Below are positions 35,109 to 47,608 of a stretch of DNA of 64,000 bases, in pieces. The first letter of the stretch is position 1; each line of letters starts with the position of its first letter. The DNA is from Siphonodentalium dalli. Lineage: Eukaryota; Mollusca; Scaphopoda; Gadilida; Siphonodentaliidae. The position numbers and the translations under genes were made by a program. The stretch is taken from positions 208,137,655-208,201,654 of the forward strand of contig CP136066.1 of the NCBI GenBank assembly GCA_032622095.1, given 5' to 3'. The notes beneath the pieces are model-generated. The model was given only the letters and a program-made list of their open reading frames with translations. It searched no databases and was not told the DNA's origin.

Positions 35109-35403
35109 ATACTACAGTCCTGATGCCCAATTAACAATGTGCATTGGCGGCTAAGAAGAGATGCAATCGGGTCTCGAGCACGATTAAGTGCATGGGACCT
35201 TGGTATTTAATGGCATTTATTTACGCTCATACACAGACACCTTTATATCAGTCACCGTTTGTGGATTTTAATTTAATTCAGTGTGGAGGTTCGTATTCGC
35301 TACCGTGTGCTGTTTTAAAAGATGAAGGGAAGCCGATCACATTTTCCTTCTCGATATGCAGCCATTTTATTTCTGCCTGCTTTGATAATTCAGTCGTATC
35401 CGT

Positions 35404-35580
35404 CAGGGAGGGGCGTAGTACAAAATTTGCAGGAAGGTATGTCCTTTTTCTGCATCTGGCATTTTCAGGGACCCACCACCCCCAAACCTGCAAACAAAAT
35501 TTGACACCCACCTCCCCCCCCCAAATTTCACTAATTTCGGTCTATAACTGCATAAAACTCTGCTAATATTACTCATTTGA
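35404..35580. repeat. Fragment related to the 25.8-kb hAT-like element
   Basis: CAGGGAGGGGCGTAGTACAA, then AATTTGCAGGAAGG, resembles that element's terminus. The following GGGACCCACCACCCCCAAAC and AATTTCACTAATTT are the complement of 26745-26930. The overlapping open frame is not credible as a gene. Confidence 0.5.
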
Positions 35581-36043
35581 CTGGGAAATTATCTCCTTTA
35601 GTTCAAAATTCAAATGGCAGTTTAACCTGTTTCAGACGCTGTTTTAATTGAATGTTTTTTTAATACAGTCCAATATGAAGAGTTTTTTTCACATACTGGC
35701 TGATAGGCTTTTATTTTGTCTACCACATACATGTACATGCTTTGGAGTTTCCAGATGAGTGTGCGATGAGAGTATGCTAGGTCTCCCTGGGTGGTCAAAT
35801 TTGACACCGCTAAATGGAACTTCTAATGCATCGATATAGTGGACAAATACAGTAACCCATCTGAAGGTGATGGGTACACACAAAACACTATAGTATAACT
35901 TACTGTATAAGGTATATGCATCAAATTTTTCAAAAACAAATTATAATTTGCCTAGCATATCCCCTGCATATCCAGTGAGATATCATATTCCCCTGCATGC
36001 TATTACAATGTGTTTTTGCTATTTTGGCTGTAATACATCTTAA

Positions 36044-36576
36044 AGGCCCACTTAATTTTCGAATGCCCAGATAACATTATTCCATATTATATATCATTGA
36101 ATGCCCAGATAACATTATTCCATATTATATACCATTGAATGCCCAGATAACATTATTCCATATTATATACCATTGAATGCCCAGATAACATTATTCCATA
36201 TTATATACCATTTGGAAGAGAACCAAAAAATATATATTCCACCACTGGCACCATAATACGAAGCAGTTGTGACTTAGGACTGTCCACCAAGTGATAGAGA
36301 TTCATTCCAAGCCTTGTCAACCCAGAATGCATCATAATTCAGACTAAGAGATAGAGTTATTCCCCTTCCATTGAGTATAATAGACTTTATAGTACGGTCC
36401 GGATCAAAACTAAATACAGGACACACCTCGGTACCTCGACAACACAACATGTTCCCAGTTTATTCGACCGCATCAGTTAATAATACAATGTTTTGGAGCT
36501 TGCTCTTTCAAATGGTATATACCATGGAATATGTTGTATATAAAGTAATCTTGTGATTCGAAAATTAAGTGGGCCT
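36044..36576. mobile_element. piggyBac-like TTAA MITE, family 3
   Basis: 533 bp, with TIR AGGCCCACTTAATTTTCGAA mirrored at the right and TTAA on both sides (36040-36043, 36577-36580). Four copies of a 38-bp unit (GAATGCCCAGATAACATTAT plus TCCATATTATATACCATT) start directly at the inner edge of the left TIR (36061-36213). No coding sequence. Confidence 0.88.
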
Positions 36577-36580
36577 TTAA

Positions 36581-37017
36581 GCTGATAACATCTCAGGACA
36601 GTGAACGTTTTGAAAACTCAAAATTGGGCAAATTGGAGATATTAACGGTCAAATTCCGGCAAATTGAATGGTATATCAGAGGGAAATTATGACAAAATAC
36701 AGTATTTTTACATTTCTGCTGAATCTACTATATATTTTGAGAACTCCGTATATAAATATATATGTGTGTGTTTGTATATTTGTCCTCTATAGAATCGAAA
36801 ACGGCTGGCTCGATTGAGCTCAAACTTCCCATCTAAGGGTAAAAACCCACGGGAATCGTCATCGCGGCGTTTTGGAGAAGCTCTGAGCACTCATTCTCCA
36901 CTCCCAATCACAAAAACGGCACTGCGGGGGTTATCACGTGATAATTTAATGAGCGTTTGTATATGACGCGTCGCTATAAAAGAGCGTTTGTTTACAATTC
37001 AACGCAACGTTATCGCT
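36581..37017. other. Non-coding stretch
   Basis: It contains ATAGAATCGAAAACGGCTGG, a short word of a kind common in dispersed invertebrate repeats, and AAAAGAGCGTTTGTTTAC near 36980. No gene. Confidence 0.4.
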
Positions 37018-37310
37018 CGAAATTTAGCATCGAAAAAATTTAATTTCTTTCATCAAAAACATAATTACGTGTTGGGCTCTGTCATTTTAAGAATATGTAA
37101 GTATTACACACAGACACACGAAGTCTCAGCTTCAAATATTGAAAAATAAGAGTTTTATCGACATAAATCGATTTGAATGGGAAATCCTGTGTTAAAATTT
37201 AGCATCGAAATTTTTTAATTTCTTCCAACTAAAACATAATTACGTGTCGGACTCTGTCAGTTTAAGAATATATAAGTATTACACGCAGACACACGAAGTC
37301 TCAGCTTAAA
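37018..37310 (+). repeat. ~175-bp tandem duplication
   Basis: Two copies of AATTTAGCATCGAAA ... CACACGAAGTCTCAGCTT. Confidence 0.75.
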
Positions 37311-37815
37311 AGTGTGATTCTTATGTCTGTCGTTCCTAGGAATGGGGGTGATTTTCATCGAATCACAAAATGCACTGGAACCGGAATGCATTTATCTTGA
37401 TTAAAAAGGCAGAATTAACTCATTGGAAAACAACAAATGCGTGTCGTGTGATTCTTATGTCTGTTGTTCCTAGGAACGGGGGAGATTTTCATCGAATCAT
37501 ACCTCTTTTAGGGACGGGGGAGAATTTCATCGGCTCAGTTTTTCCGCCCTAGGGACGGGTACCATCATTTCTCTTGATTAAAAAGGCAGAATTAACTCAT
37601 TGAAAAACAAAAAATGCGTGTTGTGTGATTCTTATGCATGTCTGTCGTTCCTAGGAAGGGGGGAGATTTTCATCGGGTCAGTTTTTCCGCCCGATGTACC
37701 ATAATCATACCTCTTTTAGGGATGGGTACCATCATTTCTCCTGATTAAAAAGGCAGAATTAACTCATTAAAAAACAAAAAATTAAAAAAGGCAGAATTAA
37801 AAAACAAAAAAATAA
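37311..37815 (+). repeat. Degenerate ~130-150-bp tandem repeats
   Basis: About three units containing GTGATTCTTATGTCTGTCGT, TCCTAGGAA and AAAAAGGCAGAATTAACTCA. Confidence 0.7.
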
Positions 37816-37962
37816 AACAAGTGTCATGTTTCTGACCAACCGCAGGCTAACCTGCTAGTTATATATATTTAAGGATAATTTGAATCTATTTTGTTATATT
37901 TCTGTGCATATATATAAGGTTTATATTCTACAAAAACTGTGTTACAATCATGAATATAATAC

Positions 37963-38345
37963 TAGCCGATGAGCCCGACGTTGTCCGGGCTATTAAAAAA
38001 CCAAATTTCAAGTCGATAGCTCCACCCAGCCCGACGTTGTCCGGGCTATTTTCCTAGATCTGGTCTGCGCATGCGCGAAGCTGGCGTCGCACGGGCTCGG
38101 CGACCCGATAAAATTCGTATCCGGGGCAAGATACATTCACATACCAAATTTCAAGTCGATAGCTCCACCCGTTTCCGAGATTCACATAGCAAATTTCAAG
38201 TCGATAGCTCCACCCGTTTTCGAGATCTCGTCTGCGCATGTGCGAAGCTGGCGTCGCACGGACTCGGCGACCCGATAAAATTCGTATCCGGGGCAAGATA
38301 CATTCACATAGCAAATTTCAAGTCGATAGCTCCACCCGTTTCCGT
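37963..38345 (+). repeat. GC-rich tandem repeats with CCCGACGTTGTCCGGG hairpin
   Basis: Units contain AAATTTCAAGTCGATAGCTC and GAAGCTGGCGTCGCACGG. The start ACTAGCCGATGAGCCCGACG resembles the unit starts at 9934 and in elements A-C. Confidence 0.7.
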
Positions 38346-39375
38346 CTATCAATCACCTATTATAAAGAGCGTCTTTCGGTCACCTCTTATAAAGAGCGTC
38401 TATCGATCACCTCTTATAAAGAGCGTCTATCGATCACCTCTTATAAAGAGCGTCTAATGATCACCTCTTATAAATAGCGTCTATCGATCACCTCTCATAA
38501 AGAGCGTCTATCGATCACCTCTTGTAAAGAGCGTCTATCTATTACTTATTATAAAGAGCGTCTATCGATCACATCTTATAAAGAGCGTCTATCGATCACC
38601 TCTTATAAAGAGCGTCCAACTAAAATCTCGTATAAAGACAATAACTATCACCTCTTATAAAGAGCGTCCAACGACTACCTCTTATAAAGAGCGTATATCG
38701 ATCACCTCTTATAAAGAGCGTCTATCGATCACCTCTTATAAAGAGCGTCTAATGATCACCTCTTATAAAGAGCCTCTATCGATCACCTCTTATAAAGAAT
38801 GTCTAAGTATCACTTCTTATACAGACAATAACGATCACCTCCTATAAAGAACGTCCAACTATCACATCTTATAGAGAGCGTCTACGATCACTTCTTAAAA
38901 AGACAATAACGATCACCTCTTAGAAAGAACTTCCAACTATCAAGTCTTATAAAGAGCGTCTAGTGATCACTTCTTATAAAGAACGTCTATCCATCATTTA
39001 TTATAAGGAACGTCCAGCGTTCACCTCTTATAATGAGCTTCTATTGACCACCTCTTATAAAGAGCGACTAGTGATCACCTCTTATAAAGACGGTCTAGCG
39101 ATCACATCTTATAAAGAACTCCAACAATCACCTATTATGAAGAGTGTCCAAGGGTCGATCACCTCTTATAAAGAACGTCCAACGATCACCTCTTATGAAG
39201 AGCGTGTCACGAAAACCTCTTATAAAGAGCGTCTATCGATCACCTCTTATAAAGAGCGTCTAATGATCACCTCTTATAAAGAGCCTCTATCGATCACCTC
39301 TTATAAAGAATGTCTAAGTATCACTTCTTATACAGACAATAACGATCACCTCCTATAAAGAACGTCCAACTATCG
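38346..39375 (+). repeat. 27-bp minisatellite, array 1
   Basis: The unit is TATAAAGAGCGTCTATCGAT plus CACCTCT. It is a multiple of three, so it stays open and gives a 9-residue period; not coding. Many diverged monomers occur in fixed order. Confidence 0.93.
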
Positions 39376-39684
39376 GTTCACTACCCGCACATCTGCAACA
39401 TATTTTTGGTTAAAAAAAAGTGTGTAAATGTTGGAACCAATAGACTCACTTTTGTTTGAAATTAATCGCTAATGGTTATTGCGATACGGTATAGTTTGGT
39501 AAATGATGTAAAGAACGTCTGTTTTGGACCAAGTCATGAAGTGGTTTATTAGTAAACGTTTCTCAGTTTTGAAACCAGGATATATATAGAACTTATGTAA
39601 TCTTAAGTATGAAAATAAGTTCATTGTCATGCTATTTGCATACGTGGTCTATTTATGGAATTTCTATAGAATAACCGCCGGAGT
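39376..39684. other. Unique spacer between the two 27-bp arrays
   Basis: Non-repetitive AT-rich DNA, no gene. Confidence 0.5.
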
Positions 39685-40620
39685 TAAAGAGCGTCTATCG
39701 ATCACCTCTTATAAAGAGCGTCTATCTATTACTTATTATAAAGAGCGTCTATCGATCACATCTTATAAAGAGCGTCTATCGATCACCTCTTATAAAGAGC
39801 GTCCAACTAAAATCTCGTATAAAGACAATAACTATCACCTCTTATAAAGAGCGTCCAACGACTACCTCTTATAAAGAGCGTATATCGATCACCTCTTATA
39901 AAGAGCGTCTATCGATCACCTCTTATAAAGAGCGTCTAATGATCACCTCTTATAAAGAGCCTCTATCGATCACCTCTTATAAAGAATGTCTAAGTATCAC
40001 TTCTTATACAGACAATAACGATCACCTCCTATAAAGAACGTCCAACTATCACATCTTATAGAGAGCGTCTACGATCACTTCTTAAAAAGACAATAACGAT
40101 CACCTCTTAGAAAGAACTTCCAACTATCAAGTCTTATAAAGAGCGTCTAGTGATCACTTCTTATAAAGAACGTCTATCCATCATTTATTATAAGGAACGT
40201 CCAGCGTTCACCTCTTATAATGAGCTTCTATTGACCACCTCTTATAAAGAGCGACTAGTGATCACCTCTTATAAAGACTGTCTAGCGATCACATCTTATA
40301 AAGAACTCCAACAATCACCTATTATGAAGAGTGTCCAAGGGTCGATCACCTCTTATAAAGAACGTCCAACGATCACCTCTTATGAAGAGCGTGTAACGAA
40401 AACCTCTTATAAAGAGCGTCCAACGAAAACTTCGTATAAAGAGCATCCAATGGTCATCTCTTACAAAGAACGCTCAACGAAAACCTCTTATTAATAGCTT
40501 CAAATGATCACCTCTTATAAAGAGCACCCAACGAATACCTCTTATAAAGAGCATCTAACGCTCATCTCTTATAAAGAGCGTCTAGTGATCACCTCTTATA
40601 AAGAGCATCCGTTGACCAAA
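39685..40620 (+). repeat. 27-bp minisatellite, array 2
   Basis: Monomer order from about 39727 to 40412 matches 38540-39225 of array 1 at a constant offset of 1187 bp, with only rare substitutions, so this block is a recent duplication. Confidence 0.93.
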
Positions 40621-41383
40621 ATCCGTATATAACAAAGAGCGTTATCGGTTATGAGTGCTTGTGATAGTGTTCGACATATTACTTACGGGTTATAGTGTGG
40701 ATTGCAATTATCACAATTAGTCGCCACGTCCCTGCATGTCAGAAAGATTTTGAGGATGAAACTCTCGACCTATATTTTAACCGATGGTATCAATTCGTGT
40801 TTCATTTCCAAACACCATTGGTATTGTCCCGCTCACGACTTCCCTATTGTGCGGCACGTTTTACTGTGTGAGTTCGGATAAAGAGAAAATATTGAGTAAA
40901 TAGATAATAGAGATGACAAAATGCTCTTCACGCCCACACTTTATCTTTGTGTGATGGTTGGAGTTGTCCATAAGCTGGTGCTCTCCCCTTCAACTAACAG
41001 ACATGTAATCTCAGGACAATATTGACCACAATCGTCACATAGACATGTTTGCTATAAACACCAGCGTTTGCTATAAATGGCGATGCCCTTAAAAAATCGC
41101 ATCTGAATGAAATTTCACGTTTTCTGTTCTGCATGTATCCTTCTTCGTTCAGCTGGTGGTTTTATGTCCGTCTGCATTGCATGTGCAGTTAGTTCCACAT
41201 TGAGTTACTGGTTTATTTTATAGAAAAAAAATAACATTAGCGCAAACTTAATAAGATATACCGGTATACATGTATAGCGTTATATTTACCGAGATGCGGC
41301 ATGTCACGTTCCGGTTGTCGTGTTGGGGTGTCACATGGAATGAGAAATGCTCTTCACGGCCACAATTTATCTTTGTGTGATGT
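40621..41383. other. Non-coding stretch with a short duplication
   Basis: GCTCTTCACGCCCACACTTT (40923) recurs as GCTCTTCACGGCCACAATTT (41349), with TATCTTTGTGTGATG following both. No gene. Confidence 0.4.
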
Positions 41384-41859
41384 TTGATGTGGTCTGTAAG
41401 CTGGTTCTCTCTAACAGAATATCAGGCAACTCGAACCTGCTTGGACACAGCCGTCAACCGGGCGGGCGTCCGGCAGGACGGCAACAAACATAATAACCAA
41501 GCCGTTTGTTTATTGATGGATTCCGACAATTTTTGGTATGTGAGTTATATGCGACATCTGTCGGATCCGCACCGACTTTCTGACCAGAGTCATGACAATT
41601 TGTTTTCTATTTATTACCGCGATAACTTGAATAAACGCCAACCAATTTCATTCATATTTGGCATATGGATCTTTTACAACAATATCTCGATCGAGTTCGA
41701 AAATAGGTTTTGTCTGATTTCTTTTACCTGCATGAGTTACGGCCCTTAGTGCGTCTATTTTTGTTTAGCAATTTGAGGAGATGTTATGTCCGTTAGCGCG
41801 ATAACTTGAACAAACATTAACCAGTTTCATTCATATTTGATATATCGATCATTTGCAAC
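41384..41859 (+). repeat. Degenerate ~180-bp repeats, left of the giant foldback
   Basis: Units carry GATAACTTGAA, CAATTTCATTCATATTTGGC, ATATGGATC and TTACGGCCCTTAGT. The same family continues at 46376-46840, so the foldback element inserted into it. Confidence 0.65.
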
Positions 41860-44800
41860 TAGTCCGGGAGCTAATAGGGGTACCCTTGCACCCCCTGCGA
41901 TTTAACTTCACCCCACTCATTTTGTTCCTTATTATGTCCTTCATCTTTTAAACAATGTTAACAAGAAAAAAAAGTGTCCTCTTAGACTCCAGACAAGATG
42001 GCGTCCATCATGGCCGCCGTTTTTCAGACCAGACCCTTAGTCAGTTTTATGCAAATTATAGCGGGAGAATCTGGTAAAAAGTACACAAATGTATATATTT
42101 TCGTGAAGCTAAGACATAATGACACTTTTTTGGGCCAAAACTGAAACTCACCATCCAAGATGGCCGCCAAAATGGCCACCGGAATTTGAAAATATGACAT
42201 TTTTTCACAAATATCTTCAGATCAATTCATGCTGTTTGAAACTGGTTGAGTAATGCAACTTTATTTTGTGTTTTGTATATTAAATGATCATTTGGAGCAA
42301 TTAAATATTCAATTATTGGGGTCCTAACCCATTCCGATCCCTCAAAAGTTCGATTTTACAGAATGTGGTATAAAATTTCACACAAAAATCACAATTGGGA
42401 CTCTAGTCATATTTCAACAAGAAATGAACAGAACTTTGTAATGTAAGCGAGGCATATCATTACCTATGAATATTCCAAGTCACTGGAACCAAAATTCTTA
42501 CTTTGGCTCAAAATGGCTGCCAATATGGGCGCTAAAATATGGAAAATGGTAAATATTACACCAGCGTGTCCTGCAATCGCTTACAAGTTTTGGTTGATGT
42601 ATAAAATTGGCTATTCTAACATGTCTGATGCACCATAGTTAATTGTTACTATTTTCACCACTGACATCGTCAAAAATATTGGACTTTTCTCTCAAAAACT
42701 TGACATAAATATTGGCAAAAATTCACTTTTCAGGTTTGGACCATTTTTTCCAGGTAAAATATAACTATCTTTGGATTGCAAGGTGTTTATTGTTTTGGTA
42801 TATCTTAAGTGTGTCACACTACGGTGTTTATAGACCAAATTGCTCAAGATGGCTTCCAAAATGGCAACCAAATTTGTTAAATGTTAATGTTTTACATATA
42901 TCCCGAACATTCTCTGCATTATCCGAAAAGGTAGCAAATTGTGACTCACTTGGTTATTATACGTGTTAGTTAATTAACTGACAACTACATGTTCTTTTCT
43001 GGTTGTCACAGTTCCGTATGGGGCATGACAAATTCATTTTAAAGTATGTAATTTTGCCGAGAACCTCTTTTGTACTTTTGGCCATATTTATTGAAAGGAA
43101 ATGGGCAGAACTTTGAGACAGAACTGAGATGGACCATAATCTTTGGCTATTCTGGTCCATTATGATAAAAAAAATATGTCAACAGGATACAGTGTGGATG
43201 CCAAGATCGTAGACAGGGAGTTACTCTATGATCATAATTGTATGTGAGTTGAATATGTATACAGGGAGTTATTGTATGTCATGACTGATGTGAGTAGGTA
43301 TACAATGAGTGACTATATGGTTATGAGTGGGTTGTCCATGGTAAGATGCATCTAGGTATACAGGGAGAGGTCATGGTCAGGTGAATCGGTATGCATGATT
43401 GTGTATATTCAGTACGGGTGCACCCGGTGTGCCTGTATGGTCATTGGTGTGGTGTATGGATATAGCTACTTGGTCATCTATGTGTTGATTGTGTATATAT
43501 GGAGTGACTGTAAGGTCATGGGTGGGGTGTACATGTGTTGTCTGCATGATCATGGATGGGGTGTGTGGATAAATAGGGAGTTATTTTATGGTTACGAGTA
43601 ATGTGTATAGGTATACATGGAATGACTGTACGGTCATGATTGGATATGAATACCTGGAGTAAGCTGGGCGGACATTATCGAGCGTGTGTGTATATAGGGA
43701 GTGTCCTTGTGGTAACGGGTGGGATGTATATTTATATATATCGTGGATGTATTATCATTGGTGGGTGTATAGGGCTTAGCTGTATTATCATGGATGGCGT
43801 TTATGATTATACAGTGAATTGCTGAATTGTCATGTGTGAGGTGTATATGCAAGTATGGATTGTTTGAGTGGTCGTGTGTGCGGGTTTTTTGTATATCTGG
43901 AAGGGCTGAATGGCCATTAGTGAGGTTTACATGTATACCTGGAGTGAATCTATGGTCTAGGGTGGGCTGCATATGTATATCGAGTGGTTATATGACTGTG
44001 TGTCGAATAGGTATACATGTAGTGACTGTATCGTTAATGGTGATATGAGTACATGTAGCTATACAATTAGTGACTGTACGATCATAAATGTAATGGACAT
44101 CTATACAGGGGCTGACTAAATGGTCATGTGTCAGGCGTATGAGTGTACCTGGTGTTCCTGTTTGGTGACTCGTGGCGGTATGGTCATGTGTAGGTTATAC
44201 CAGTATACACACGTGTTGCTGTATTGTCATGTGCGATGGATATGTGTATATAGCGAGTGGCTATATGGCCATATATGAGGTGCATATGCATACATGGAGT
44301 GACTATTCTGACATGGCTGGGGTGTATTAGTATATCTTGAGTGGCTATTCGGCTGTATGTGACAAATAGGGATACAGGGATTGACATGGCCAATGTTGAG
44401 GTGAATGTGTATACAAGGATTGACCATGATCATGTATGAATGTTTTGAATAGGTACACACGGGGTGACTATATGGCCATAGGTCATATGAAGGAGTATAC
44501 CAGGTGACATGGGTGAGGGTATGTGTATGAAGCGGGTGGCTATATGGCCATTGGTGCGGTGCATGTGTATACCGGAGTGACTTTGTGGTCTTTGTTGTGG
44601 TCTTGATGTATATATTGATTGTCTATTTGACCATGCGTTTGGAGAATAGGTATACAGGGGATGACCTTCTGGCCAATGGTGAGATGAATGGGTATACAAG
44701 GAGTGACTATATGGTTATGGGTCATGTTTAGGAGTATACCCGGTGTGCCTGCATTGTGACGCGTGGCTGTATGGTCATCCGTGGTCATCGGTCAGGTGTA

Positions 44801-46375
44801 CATGTATACAGTACTCATAAATTCCATACTTGCCATACTCATACACGCCATCCATGATAATAAATCTACTCCCCATACACCACAAATGATAGCACATCCA
44901 CAACATATATAAATATACGTCCCACCGTTACCAACAAGGCACGCCCTATATACCCACACATCATTTATGATCATACAATACCTATTATCGCCATCTATGA
45001 TCATAGAGTAACTCCCTGGCTGCCATCTTGGCTTCCACCCTGTATCCAGTTGATAAATTTTTATCACAATGGCCAGAATACCCACATATCATGGTTCATC
45101 TCAGTTCCGTCTCAAAGTGCTGCCCATTTCCTTTCAATAATATGGCCAGAATCACAAAAGAGGTTCTCCGAAAAATTCCATACTGCAACTTTAAAATGAA
45201 TTTGTCATGCCCCATACGGAACTGAGACAAACATAATAGAACGTATTTGTCAGTTAATTAACTAACACGTACAATAACCAAGTGAGTCACAATTGGCTAC
45301 CTTTTTCGGATAACGCAGAGAATAATGTTCGGGATATGTTAACTTTTAACGTTTTACAAATTTGGTTGCCATTTTGGAAGCCATCTTGAGCAATTTAGTC
45401 TATAAACACCGTAGTGTGACACATTTAAGATAGACCAAAACAATAAACACCTTTGATACCAAAGATAGTTGCATTTTACTGGAACAAATGGTCGAACCCT
45501 GAAAAGTTATTTTTTGCCGATATTTATGTCAAGTTTGTGAGAGAAAAATCCAATATTTCTGGTGATGTCAGTGGTGACAATAGTAAAAATGATCCATGGT
45601 GCATCAGACATGTTAGTATGCAGTGTATAGAATACAGATTAGCCAATTGTATACATCAACCACAACTTGTAAGCGATTGCAGGACACCCTGGGGCAATAT
45701 TTACCATTTTCCATATTTTGGCGGCCATTTTCGCAGCCATTTTGAGCCAAGGTAAGATTTTTGGTTCCAGAGAGTTGGAATATGCATAGGTAATGATATG
45801 CCTCACTTACATTACAATGTTCTTTTCAATTCTTGTTGAAATATGACTAGAATCCCAATTGTGATTTTTTGTAAAATTTTGTACCGCGTTCTGTAAAATC
45901 GAATTGTTGAGGGATCGGAAGGCGCTAGGACCCCATTAATGGCATATTTAATTGCTCCAATGATCAGTTATTATGAAAAACACAAAATAAAGTCATACTA
46001 CTCAACCAGTTCCAAACATATATTTGTGAAAAAATGTCATATTTTCAACTTCCGGCGGCCATTTTGGCGGCCATCTTGGATGGTGAGTTTCAATTTTGAC
46101 CCAAAAAAGTCTCATTATGTCTTAGCTTTAGGAAAATATATACATTTGTATACATTTTACTAGATTTTCCCGCTATAATTTGCATAAAACTGACTTAGGG
46201 TCCGGTCTGAAAAACGGCGGCCATGATGGACGCCATCTTGTCTGGAGTCTAAAAAGCCACTTTTTTTCCTTGTTAATATTGCTTAAAAGTTGAAGGACAT
46301 AATAAGGAACAATTGAGTGGGGTGAAGTTAAGTCCCAGTGGGGGTGCAAGGGTACCCCTATTAGCTCCCGGACTA
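41860..46375. mobile_element. 4.5-kb giant foldback element
   Basis: The left end TAGTCCGGGAGCTAATAGGG is mirrored exactly at 46375. Inverted arms of about 1.4 kb (41860-43240 and 44970-46375) are strongly similar along their length and flanked by AAC (41857-41859, 46376-46378). The centre is a minisatellite. The arms contain several CAAGATGGC(C/G)GCC words and no coding sequence. The structure resembles long-TIR foldback transposons; the mobilising enzyme is unknown. Confidence 0.75.
43241..44969 (+). repeat. ~45-50-bp degenerate minisatellite core of the foldback
   Basis: Units resemble TATACAGGGAGTGACTATAT followed by GGTCATGGGTG and GGTGTATA. From about 44811 the units run in the opposite orientation, so the array takes part in the inverted structure. 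Confidence 0.75.
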
Positions 46376-46840
46376 AACAGTATATCGAACGAGAATTATC
46401 ATATCCCTTTTACAGCCCTTAGTTTGTCTGTTTTTAGCAATGGTATAGGAAATGTTTGCACGACAACTCGAACTGAATCATGTCAACCAATGTCATCCAT
46501 ATTTGGTGTATGGATCTTTCACAATAATACCTGAGTTGCTGCCCTTAGTTTGTCTATATTTAGAAATGTTATTACCATTAGCGCGAAAACTTGAACTGAC
46601 GTCGACTGATTACATTCAAATGTGATATGTGGACCTTTCACGTGCAACAATATCTGGATTTAGTTCGAAAACCTTTGTCCGCATTTTGTTTACCTGGTGG
46701 TTAGTACGAAAACTTGACAAACGTGAACCGATTCCATTCATATTGAGTATATGGACCTTTCACAGCAATATTTTGATTGACTTCAAAAACCAGGTGTGTC
46801 CGATTGTTTTTATTAACCTGATTTGCGGTCCTTAGTTCTG
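46376..46840 (+). repeat. Degenerate repeats, right of the giant foldback
   Basis: Continuation of the 41384-41859 family; units include GCGAAAACTTGAACTGACG and TATGGACCTTTCACAGCAAT. Confidence 0.6.
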
Positions 46841-47608
46841 AGACATGTTTTTTAAGTTAGTCCAATTTAGTCTATATTCACTCTTATGGGCAAAAAAAAT
46901 CGACCAAAGCCACCATTGATGCGCAACCCTAGTTTTGTGTTGATAAATTGACGATAATATGTTACTTAACACTAGAGATTATACTCCACAGTTTATATAT
47001 ATACAATATTGGGTTACATTCAGCTATTAAATGTGCTGCCGCTTGCCAAATTTGCCAATTGCAAAAAATATTTTCATTTGTCATATAAAAACCTTTGGCA
47101 AAAATTTTGGCAAGTGGTTTTTAATTATTAGATGTGAATTATCTAGGCATATACATCACTGAAAGTGGATTATTCGTTACGTGTGCCGACTGACACTAGC
47201 AGACAATACAAAGGGAAACACGACCTAGAAATATATCAACTTAGCACTGTCAGATGTGATATCAATGATATATGTGGTCTTTTATACAAACATTACATCA
47301 AGTAAACCATGAAATAATAATCCTACTCTTCAAGGGCAAATTGATTTCATCAAAACCTATAAAAAACATGGCAATGTGGAGGCTGTAAATTACTTCTCCA
47401 CACAAAATGAATGCCATCTAAAGACACGCTGTGTATATGGACTTTACTGGATGACCCTCACACATGCATGCTTCAATGTCTAATATGGTGATCATCTGAA
47501 GGCAGCCCACGGAGGTTCAATGCGTCTCAATATAATAGCACTTTATTTCAGAACGCATTCATATGCCTAAATGTATAATGAAAAACAATTGAAGAACTAT
47601 ATATATAT
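46841..47608. other. AT-rich non-coding stretch
   Basis: No gene or clear repeat that I can support. Confidence 0.4.

Noticed and set aside
35144-35566. 140-codon ORF
   Set aside because: It runs across a hAT-like terminal fragment and poly-C DNA; no family resemblance.
43634-43972. 112-codon minus-strand ORF (and similar 69-97-codon ORFs nearby)
   Set aside because: Translation of the degenerate minisatellite core of the foldback element.
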